From contig JABYQS010000616.1 of the NCBI GenBank assembly GCA_022592435.1, positions 1-17,013 on the forward strand: a DNA stretch of 17,013 nt, given 5' to 3'. The position numbers and the translations under genes were made by a program. Shown one piece after another: positions 9,396 through 17,013 of the stretch. Source of the stretch: Cerioporus squamosus (Eukaryota > Basidiomycota > Agaricomycetes > Polyporales > Polyporaceae). Position 1 is the stretch's first letter. Each line of letters begins with the position of its first letter. The notes beneath the pieces are model-generated. The model did not search any database. It was not told the DNA's origin and worked only from the letters and a program-made list of their open reading frames with translations.

Positions 9396-11322
9396 TTACG
9401 CCTTGGCTGCACCGACTTCGTAGAGGTACGTGCCCAGGAGCTTGCTCTGTACGCAAGTCAGTATCTCTGGAGTCAATATCATCCCACTGCAGACTTACGC
9501 CCTCAATGAAGTTCGAACGGTCGAGCTTCTCGTTGGTAGAGCTGAAAAGCAGTGGTAGTCAGCGCGTGATTCGCATCATCCAGAGAAGCGGGGCTCACTG
9601 AGCGCCATCATCCCCACGGCCCATGGGCAGCAACAGGACGTTGACTCCTAGTGACTCTGCAAATGTCAATGTCACAGGAATCGAACCACCCTCGCGGGTA
9701 AGGTCAGGAGTGCGCTTGTATATCGCCTATACAACCGTCAGAAGCCGAGCTGGGTTATAGTCGTACTGGGCGAAGTAGCATAGCGGCGCACCTCAGTCGC
9801 GCGAATAGCAGCCTCGTAGTTCCAATGCTTATGATCCGCCAGCCATGGGCGACCGTCGTGGAGGTTCTCAATCGTAAGCTTGTTCTTGGAGTTGAGCTTC
9901 GCAAACTCTTGCTCGACGTACGACTTGACCAGAGGCTCGATCGCTTCTGGCGTTTGTGGAGGTACGATGCTGATGGCATCTAGTTTCAGCTTCTCGAAGG
10001 ACAGAAATCATTACCAGGAGATTTACCGGATGGAGAACTTGCCGGATACGCTGGCGGGGATGACGGTCTTCGCACCCGGACCGTAGAACGCACCCTCAAT
10101 GCCGTGAAGCGAGAGCGAAGGCATCCGCATGCGTCCCATGATGACTGAAACCTTGTCTTGAGACAGGGTAATCGGCGCGCCGACGGCATCCTCGACATCC
10201 TTGACGGAGTAGTCGAGCTTCTCATAGATCGCGCTGCGCAGACTGTCAAACACGTCTTTGATGACAGGGAAAGGCATACTCACATCTCCTCGTCTTGAGC
10301 TGAAGGAACGAGATCCTCGACTCCGGGGACCAAGATAGTGCCATCGGGCGTGACAAGCTTGCTCATGATCGTGATGAGATCGGTCATGGGCTCGTGCACC
10401 ATGCGCCCGAACACACCGGAGTGGAGGTCGCGCGAGGGGCCAGAGATAGTGAGCTTGAAGTACACGAGACCACGGAGACCGTACGTGACGCAGGGAGTCC
10501 GGGAGTTAAGCCAGTAGTTGTCCGACTACGACGGACATTGGTGGTTTGAGAAGATGTGTGAGGGGGAGGGAGAAGACACGAAAGACGTACAATGCAGACA
10601 CAGTCAACGCCATCGAACCAGCTCTCCTTGCCCTTCGTAACCTCGGTCTTGATCAGATCATCGAGACCCTCGCTGCCGTTCTCCTCCATACCCTCGAAGC
10701 AGAAGCGCATGTTAACTGGGAGCTCGAGTCCGAGCGTCTTGTGCGCCTCGAGTACATTCAGCCAGCCGAGAATAGGTCCCTTGTCGTCTGTAGACCCACG
10801 ACCAATGAGCCTGCCTGTCTTCTCGTCCACGACGAGCGTGAATGGCTCCGTGTCCCAGCCATCGCTCTGCTGCGCCTAGAAGTCGTGAACCGGGCGCCCA
10901 ACAGACGTTCGAGCGATCAATCCCCGGGGAGATAAAGTGCACGCAATCAGAAGTACGCACGGGCTGGACATCGTAGTGGCCGTAGACGAGCACAGTCTTC
11001 TTCTTGGGATCGTCACCGATCCTACCGAGAATCGCGGGCGGCAGAGGCAGCTCCTGGCCATCCATAACGTGCTTGCCGAGATCGACGAGCTTGGTCGTCA
11101 CCCCGAGGCTCTTCAGCTGGCCGTCCAGCCACGCTGACATCCTGAAGACATCGGGCCTGTACGAGCCGTCGCCACTCACACTGTGCGCGTGTAAGCACGC
11201 GCCGACAGAATATGAACGACTCCTCCGACTTGCCTGGGGATCGCGACAGCCTCGCCTAGTCTTTTGATGAACTTGTCGGCATTGTCGTCAACAAACTGAA
11301 GGAACTGGTTGGGTGCTGCCAT
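9396..11322 (-). CDS. M20 Cys-Gly metallodipeptidase, copy A, intact
   Basis: Cytosolic di-metal dipeptidase of the DUG1/CNDP2 type. The family cleaves Cys-Gly and other dipeptides and serves glutathione turnover. Nine exons: 11322-11234, 11180-10961, 10875-10591, 10525-10284, 10233-10027, 9969-9792, 9726-9599, 9541-9499, 9446-9396, giving 480 aa, the usual length. Metal and catalytic motifs, in order: GHYDVQP (His98), [10 protein letters not shown] (Asp133), [10 protein letters not shown] (catalytic Glu167 and metal Glu168), SDNYWLN (Asp200), and GDDGAHSTNEK (His450, its codon split by an intron). The lid has RDLHSG and [12 protein letters not shown]. Intron 1 (11233-11181) uses a GC donor, AG|gcaagt, needed to give IPSVSGD. 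The start ATG at 11322 gives the usual short N-terminus ([10 protein letters not shown]). GATA sites lie about 110 bp upstream. Dug1-like, but no symbol assigned because two copies exist. Confidence 0.93.
11181..11233 (-). other. GC-AG intron 1 of dipeptidase copy A
   Basis: Donor AG|gcaagt, acceptor gcacag, 53 nt. Removal joins AVAIP-S-VSGD, the conserved family sequence. No GT donor nearby gives the same join. Copy B has the same non-canonical donor. Confidence 0.85.
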
Positions 11323-11751
11323 TGCGGTGAGGGTGAGGGTGGAGGAGGCTGAGAGGAAGAGACTCCAGTCTCAGTCTGAGTGTGAGACTCGTACCTACTG
11401 ACCATCTAATCTACTTGTACTCGTACGTGAGATAAGATAAGATTCAGTACTGTGCGGCAGGGGCCACTGAGCCTGCTACTCTCGGGTACGAGGGCCTTGG
11501 TACCGGCTGCTGCTCTGTCGTCGTTATACAAGGATTGCAATACTGTTGGGCACTTGAGGGAAACTTTGAAGGCTGGATGCTCTGGATCGGCATCGAGTAC
11601 TGCCAGCGCTAGCGCTCACTCAACCACTGGACAAAGTACTCTAGTTCGCGCACACTTGGAGAACTTCGACAATCCCATGTAACTTCAGTTTCCATAGGGG
11701 ATTCATCATGTCGCAATGACCCCTCGTACTTCATCTCTCAACCCTCAACAT
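11323..11751. other. Intergenic space between dipeptidase A and P450 no. 3
   Basis: 429 bp. It carries the GATA pair, a pyrimidine-rich leader before the dipeptidase ATG (minus strand ctcacc repeats), and the 3' flank of P450 no. 3. No gene recognised. Confidence 0.6.
11431..11441. promoter_or_regulatory. Overlapping pair of GATA-factor sites
   Basis: GATAAGATAAG: two GATAAG copies sharing one base, about 110-120 bp upstream of the copy A start. Fungal GATA factors of the AreA/NIT2 and Gln3 class bind HGATAR and control nitrogen-source use, which fits a dipeptidase. Binding is inferred. Confidence 0.5.
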
Positions 11752-13818
11752 CTATCCCCGGGCCGAAGCCTCAATCAACGCCCGTGCCCCGGTTGACCTC
11801 ACATGAACGTTACAGTCAAAGGTCTTGGGACATCTGGGATGCAGCATGACATGAGTAGGTGGCGGCGTAATGACGATAAGCACACCAGAACTCACGAAAA
11901 TATGTCTGGCTTTTCCTGCTCTGCGCCGGCATGGATCACGAACGTGTGCAGCACGCACGCGATAGTGATGAAGAGGGACGACTCGGAGAAGTGGCGACCT
12001 GGGCAAATTCTAGACACGCAGGTGGGCGCCGAGCTCGACAAGTGAACGTTGACGAACTGACCTGCGCCCATAACCAAACATGAACGACCTGGGATCAAGC
12101 ACGTCCGGGCGGAGCGTGCCCGCGTCCGTGAGATATCTCTCTGGTCTAAACTCGAAAGGATCGGGGTAGTGGCGTGGATCATGGGCGATCGCCCTGTTGG
12201 AAGGGTCAGTCAATGCTTCCTCGGACCTTATGAGAACCCGGTCCTGCGAAAGTGGGCCTGTTACCAAGACGGCTCACCAAACGTTGGGCACAATCATCGA
12301 CCCCGCTGGGATGGTGTACCCGTCATACTCGTCGTCGGCGACAGACTGGTGCGGGAACCCGAGGACGTTGATCTGCTTCCAGCGCATGGACTCCATGAGG
12401 ACTGCCTCGATGTACGGCAGCGAGGGCATGTCGTTCATGCACGGGAGGCGGTCCGGCCCGACAATTGCGTCGAGGTCTGCTTGCGCTCTCTTCTGAACCT
12501 CGGGGTAGAGCGTCATCGCGAGGAAGAAGACCTTGGTGTGGGACAGGATCTGGCCGAGCACACCAGTGTCATGTCAGCACGGAAGTCAAACTGGCACGAA
12601 TTGAAGAGTACACCGACAGTTTCCGGGCCAGCTGTACAGGAATGGTGGGCTGTGTGGGCACGAGCGATATGACGACATCTACGCACCAAGATACGATATT
12701 GCAGCAGCATCTCTCAGGACCGCGAGATCTTCGTGAGAGACTCCTCCTTTAGCTTGAAACCACTGTACGGTTACAGACATCATGGAGGGAGATGATTGTC
12801 CCCGGCGCTGTCAGATCCTGTAAGCTGAGCGCTGCCAGCCAGTGAGGGTGCGACGTACAATGTCCTCCAGCGCGCGTTCGAAAGGGACTCTTCGTGCGTC
12901 TTCAATCGCACCTTCCCACTCTGCAGCGTCGCGCAGGAACCCTGCTCCAGGGAGCCACTGCGGAAGTCGACGTAGCCACGGAAAGATCTCTACTAGGTAT
13001 TGCCCTGGCTCGAGAGATGACTTGAGTGCGTGTATGGCTCTCTCAATCAGAGCGAGGTACTCGTCGTCGTTGCCAGACATGGTGATGCCGTATACGGTCC
13101 GCACTGTAGTAGCGCACGAAGCACTATCGACGTCAAGGTCAGGTCACGCCCTCCCAGAGACATTTACGGGTATTACTGACAAGCGCAAAGCCCCGAAGAC
13201 ATCAGCCGGTTCGGCAAGGAGTCGTCGCAGCAGTTGCCGTGTGGTGTGTTCCTGTATCTCGTGGAACTGGGAGACGGCGACGATGTTGTAAGAGTGGTGA
13301 AACACTCTGCGTTGACGTCTCCAGTCGGTCCCGTACTTGAGAAGTATCCAGGAGGCTCCACCTCTGTAGTCGGCTTGTCAGCATGTTCACTCAAACACGA
13401 GGGTAAGTAGTAGGACGCACAGGTCGATCATGAACGAGCTGGGCCGATCTGAGTAGTTCCCTGATCGCCTATCCAGCAGCTCGGACGCCATAGCATGGGA
13501 GCCTACGAGGATTGTGGGTCTGCCAAAGAATCCTAAGATAGACCAGATCCCCTTAAAAACGCAGAGCTGTCAGCGGTTACCGATAACAGCGGTATATGTC
13601 GAGGCAGGAGCGCGAACGCACCATACTTCCTCGCGAAATCATCGAGCGACTGCGGTATGATGATACCCGGGGCATCAAGCAAGTTGCCCAGAAGAGGAAG
13701 GGGATGCGGACCCGGAGGGTAGTTGGCGCCCTGTAGTAGAAGCAAAGCGGTAGAGCAAGAAACCGCTAAGGACGAACGTTCCGAGAACGAGCAATCCCGA
13801 CGGCGACTCGAGCGGCAT
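11752..13818 (-). CDS. Cytochrome P450 no. 3, with two frame breaks near the N-terminus
   Basis: Paralogue of the other two P450s; substrate unknown. Ten exons: 13818-13622, 13551-13421, 13363-13181, 13123-12859, 12807-12687, 12631-12618, 12549-12278, 12193-12062, 12009-11896, 11833-11752. Seen: hydrophobic anchor after the ATG (LLVLGTFVLSGFLLY), YPPGP hinge, helix C WRRQRR, I-helix AGPET in the micro-exon, ExxR as ESMR, PERY, haem loop FGYGRRICPG, and final exon with KTFDC. Exons 4, 6, 7 and 10 match P450 no. 2 in length exactly (265, 14, 272, 82 nt). Odd: one extra base (the ccc at 13719-13717) separates the anchor frame from the PPGP frame. Exon 2 is 131 nt, not 130, with one extra base near 13531. 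An alternative acceptor (exon from 13532) would restore the second frame at a cost of about six residues. From exon 3 on the gene is intact. Recent pseudogene or sequence error. Confidence 0.85.
12618..12631 (-). other. 14-nt micro-exon of P450 no. 3
   Basis: CTGGCCCGGAAACT between introns 12686-12632 and 12617-12550. It encodes the A-GPET core of the I helix. Glu replaces the Asp of the paralogues, an allowed change at this site. Confidence 0.83.
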
Positions 13819-14638
13819 GGGGAGCGATGCGCTGGTCTGATGGAGGAAGCTTCATCTTACATCCGGCGCGAGTTGCTTATGAGGTTCGAAGGCTCGCAAG
13901 CACGTTCGGGCCACCTCGCACCCAAAAATTATGTCTGCAAAATTGAGTAACATTCGGCCTGTCAGCGTTGTACATGAGGAAGAATGGAAGTCACTGACGT
14001 GCCGTGGCCCGAGCACCACGTGTTGCAGAATACATTGAGTATGCCAGCCACGCGGTAGATGTGGAGGTGCTTGCTTCACTGTAGACACGACTGCGCATGC
14101 GTTGTGTGAGTTCCGTAGAAGTCGGCACCAGTCGATGTCTGAAGGCATCACTGCTTATTCGGTACTCATTTTACGATTCTTCAGACTTCCTGCCAACAAC
14201 CTCATAAAGTCCCGCATCCCGTGCGCATCGTTATTCGCACGGCAAACCTCAGTTAGCAAGCCTGCGAGTCATAGTAACACCACCTCTGCTGTTGGCATGA
14301 ACACAAATATGCAACAGACAAGGAGGACCGACCTTGTTGCAGCGCTAGTACAACTGGCTCCGCTTGGAGAAATTGAGGCACATACATACGGGAAGGTGGT
14401 CGCGCAAGGACAAATTTGTTCTCAGCCACGATCTCTTTTTCGTGTAAGCTTGAAGCTTGAAGACTCCTGCTAACGGCAGGGCCCCCCAACTGAGTCGGAG
14501 GTATCTGGCTGTGAAATCGTTAGCATAACGCATGCAATTCTGGGAGAAAAACTCCTTGAACCACGCTTACAATTAAGAATTTCTATACCGTGGGCTCAAG
14601 CCTCGCAGTCGTCGGCGAGTGGTTGACGACGTACGACA

Positions 14639-14677
14639 CAACTTCAAGTTCTCCAACTTTGCTCCAACTTGAAGTTG
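14639..14677. repeat. Inverted repeat, 12-bp perfect stem
   Basis: CAACTTCAAGTT at 14639-14650 pairs perfectly with AACTTGAAGTTG at 14666-14677, with a 15-nt loop. It lies about 70 bp before a hexamer repeat of related sequence. The cause may be simple-sequence expansion rather than a functional hairpin. Confidence 0.7.
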
Positions 14678-14750
14678 AAGTTGCAGTCGCACGGCAAGTG
14701 CCGAGCCGCCATGTGGGATAATCCGCTTGTTACATTCCGCGCGCTCTTCG

Positions 14751-14792
14751 ACTTGAACTTGAACTTGAACTTGAACTTGAACTTGAACGTGA
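14751..14792. repeat. Hexamer tandem repeat (ACTTGA)6 plus one variant
   Basis: Six perfect ACTTGA units from 14751 to 14786, then ACGTGA. A minus-strand frame reads it as alternating Gln-Val, but no gene context supports translation. Confidence 0.92.
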
Positions 14793-15618
14793 ACTTTGAA
14801 GCCTACCCTTGCAATGACAATGTTGAACCTCTTCAACCTCGTCGCGGGCCAGTATACCTCTTCGCTGTCACCAGGACGGGTCAGCGACTGCTCCCATCCT
14901 TCACCGACCTCGACATGCATACGGCCGAAGGTCCACCGTGACGCAAGTCGTACCGACCACGAACTGGAAGGTTTTTGCATGCGGAGCCCTGCAGGCTCCG
15001 TGCCGCAGCTGCGAACATGGTAAGTCAAATCTGCTTGCATGCATGCCGCTAGCTGACGGTATTGCCTTGCCATCGCAGGGTAAGACCGCGTGAGATACAC
15101 CCTTAACCAAGCCGTTCGTGTCAGAAGCATTCTCTATAGACGTTGTGCACTCCCTGCACATTAACATCATGCTGTCTTTCTCGACTACGCGCTCGCATAC
15201 GCAACTCGTTCTCCTTAGGACCTCTTCCGGCCCCGGCCTGAGTATGGCTCAAGCTACCGGCGTGTCATCATTGATAACAGCCTCCGGACCCCTCGTACCG
15301 CTCGGGTTCAACCAAATATGGTGAGTGTGTCACTCACGAAATCGCTACCTCTATCGCCTCCTCACACATGCTCTCGTCCTCCACAGTTAGACTCCATGTC
15401 ACTTCTTCCCCGACACGATGATGGGGCTCGTTATCTGAGGTCAGTCCGCCTCCGCTGCGCCCAACGACTCATGAGCGTAACCATTAATGATGAGTTGCTT
15501 TGGAGCAGGATTCTTCGGACTCTTCTAGTGGGACGGCTTCGATCTGCTGCAAACCTTACGCAGGCAGCTGTAGGTTGGTTGAGTTCAGTTTGGTTGTCGG
15601 CTGCTATCCCAGGTGAAT

Positions 15619-15651
15619 CTTATCATATCAGATAAGATCATTCGAGATAAG
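15619..15651. promoter_or_regulatory. Cluster of three GATA-factor sites
   Basis: CTTATC at 15619-15624 and GATAAG at 15631-15636 and 15646-15651, about 70-100 bp upstream of the copy B start. Copy A also has GATAAG sites at a similar distance although the flanks are otherwise not obviously alike. This suggests nitrogen-responsive GATA control of both copies. Confidence 0.5.
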
Positions 15652-15718
15652 ATGAACGAGCCCAAGCTAAAGCTTGCTCTGTCCCCTCCTCCCACGACGA
15701 TCCCCCGTACCCACCGCG

Positions 15719-17013
15719 ATGGCGACACCTCAGCAATTCCTGAAGTTTCTGGACGACAATGCCGAAAATTCCGTTCAAAGGCTCGGCGAGGCTGTCGCAA
15801 TCCCCAGGCAAGTCGCAGCGCTTGTCCATGTTCCGTTGCGTGCTCACATGCATGTAGTGTGAGCGGCGATGGCTCGTACAGACCCGACGTCTTCAGGATG
15901 TCAGCGTGGTTGGACGGCCAGCTGAAGAGCCTGGGGGTGACAACCAAGCTCGTCGATCTGGGCAAGCATGTCATGGATGGCCAGGAGCTGCCTCTGCCGC
16001 CCGTGATACTCGGTAGGGTTGGCGACGATCCCAAGAAGACGACCGTGCTCGTCTATGGGCACTACGATGTACAGCCGGTGCGCCGGTTTAATGGAGTGCA
16101 TCTCAGCTGCCCGAGATTGACCGTTTGTACGTCTGGGGGCACCCGGGTTGCGACTTTTAGGCGGAGAAGAGCGATGGCTGGGACACGGAGCCATTCGAGC
16201 TCGCCGTGGACGAGAAGACAGGCAGGCTCATTGGTCGTGGGTCTACAGACGACAAGGGTCCGATCCTCGGCTGGTTGAACGTGCTCGAGGCGCACAAGAC
16301 GCTCGGGCTCGAGCTCCCGGTGAACATGCTCTTTTGTTTTGAGGGTATGGAGGAGAGCGGCAGTGAGGGTCTCGATGATATGATCAAGGCGGAGGTTCAT
16401 AAAGGCAAGGAAAGCTGGTTCGATGGTGTCGACTGCGTCTGCATCGTACGTCCGCCGTGTCTCTGCTTGGTATGCGTCATCTCGGGCTTAAGCCTCTTTC
16501 GTAGTCGGACAACTACTGGCTCAACACCCGGACACCCTGCCTCACTTACGGTCTACGCGGCCTCGTGTACTTCAAGCTCACCGTCTCCGGTCCTGCACGC
16601 GACCTCCACTCCGGCGGCTTCGGGCGCATGGTGCACGAGCCCATGACCGATCTCATCAACATCATGGGCAAGCTTGTCGCGCCCGACGGCACCATCTTGG
16701 TGCCTGGAGTCGACGACCTCGTTCCTGCCGCTCAAGACGAGGAAATGTGAGTGCGCCCTTCCCTGCCTCTGAGGGGGCGTTTGACGTCTGCGTAGCGCCA
16801 TCTACGAGAAGCTCGACTACTCCGTCAAGGATGTCGAGGAGGCCGTCGGCGCGCCGGTCACCCTGTCCCAAGACAAGTCTCCGTCCTCATGGCCGCATGC
16901 GGCTGCCTGCCCTCTCGCTCCACGCATAGAGGGTGCATTCTCCGGTCCTGGTGCGAAGACCGTCATCCCCGCCAGCGTGTCTGGCAAGTTCTCCATCCGG
17001 TAAGTCTCGTACG
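15719..17013 (+). CDS. M20 Cys-Gly metallodipeptidase, copy B, cut by the window end
   Basis: Paralogue of copy A on the other strand. Exons seen: 15719-15807, 15858-16077, 16161-16445, 16505-16746, 16796-16999; the donor of the next intron (gtaagt) starts at 17000. The first four exon lengths (89, 220, 285, 242) equal those of copy A. Present: [34 protein letters not shown] and RDLHSG, so most metal and catalytic residues in view are kept; the final His lies beyond the window. Intron 1 again has the GC donor AG|gcaagt. Odd: exon 5 is 204 nt, not 207. Against copy A it lacks single bases after GACAAG (near 16880), in ATGG-CGCATG (near 16892) and in CACG-CAT (near 16925). The three losses cancel, but about 17 residues between QDK and IEGAF, including the conserved PSLSLHG, are replaced by unrelated sequence. 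Function doubtful unless these are read errors. Confidence 0.9.
15808..15857 (+). other. GC-AG intron 1 of dipeptidase copy B
   Basis: Donor AG|gcaagt, acceptor atgtag, 50 nt. Same position, phase and donor as in copy A, so the GC donor predates the duplication. Confidence 0.85.

Larger units (their letters stand above)
13819..15718. other. Long intergenic region between P450 no. 3 and dipeptidase B
   Basis: 1.9 kb between divergent genes, so it should hold both promoters. It contains a CACGTG E-box (14017-14022), a 12-bp hairpin, a hexamer repeat and a GATA cluster. At 15169-15386 there is a plus-strand open stretch followed by a good-looking intron (gtgagt at 15320 or so, ccacag at 15386), but it reaches a stop at once. 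I do not call a gene. Other open frames (14102-14473 plus, 14573-15130 minus) lack any recognisable motif. Confidence 0.55.

Noticed and set aside
12169..12672. Plus-strand open frame opposite P450 no. 3
   Set aside because: It is antisense to conserved P450 exons (PERY and ExxR regions), so it is a shadow.
13533..13745. Alternative start of P450 no. 3 at a downstream codon giving LLLQGANYPPGP
   Set aside because: It would lack a membrane anchor, and a good anchor sequence lies directly upstream in the neighbouring frame. A one-base insertion explains this better.
4341..13818. Secondary-metabolite gene cluster
   Set aside because: Three P450s together are suggestive, but no backbone enzyme, transferase, transporter or cluster regulator is visible, and tandem P450 families are common in basidiomycetes.
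14573..15130. Minus-strand 185-codon frame with a Gln-Val repeat
   Set aside because: The repeat is a DNA hexamer expansion; the rest shows no motif and no intron signals.
15169..15420. Small spliced gene upstream of dipeptidase B
   Set aside because: The intron looks good, but the joined frame meets a stop at once and no family is recognisable.

Overview
The window looks like nuclear DNA of a filamentous basidiomycete, most likely an Agaricomycete of the polypore type. Genes are cut by many short introns (about 45-90 nt, GT...AG with a few GC...AG), coding sequence is GC-rich, and the proteins are of types abundant in wood-decay fungi. This placement is inference from gene style; no rRNA or marker gene is present.

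Layout. 1-1394: no recognisable gene. 1395-2596 (minus): a damaged gene for a protein with two tandem six-cysteine modules of Zn2Cys6-like spacing and a possible coiled-coil C-terminus. 2640-4340: gene-poor, with two GC-rich minisatellites (37-bp unit at 2870-3034, 31-34-bp unit at 3285-3470). 4341-6234, 6647-8734 and 11752-13818 (all minus): three paralogous cytochrome P450 genes with nearly identical exon structure, including a conserved 14-nt micro-exon that encodes the I-helix AGxxT core. The middle gene (6647-8734, 524 aa) is intact. The first has a scrambled haem loop and a shortened C-terminus, and the third has two single-base frame breaks near its N-terminus. 9396-11322 (minus): an intact M20 Cys-Gly metallodipeptidase (DUG1/CNDP2 type, 480 aa). 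15719-17013 (plus, cut by the window end): a second, divergent copy of that dipeptidase. The two copies form an inverted pair around the third P450.

How the genes may work together. The P450s are ER-anchored mono-oxygenases of unknown substrate, in the broad fungal O-methylsterigmatocystin-oxidoreductase-like group. The dipeptidases act in the cytosol on Cys-Gly and other dipeptides (glutathione turnover). Both dipeptidase copies carry GATA-factor sites just upstream, which suggests nitrogen control. No terpene synthase, PKS, NRPS or transporter is visible, so I do not call a biosynthetic cluster.

A recurring theme is single-base indels, several at G pairs, in four genes. In two P450s a nearby splice site can restore the reading frame, and in the second dipeptidase three 1-base losses cancel. 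This is either recent decay with compensation or uncorrected sequencing error. Exon coordinates were worked out by hand from splice signals and agreement between paralogues.
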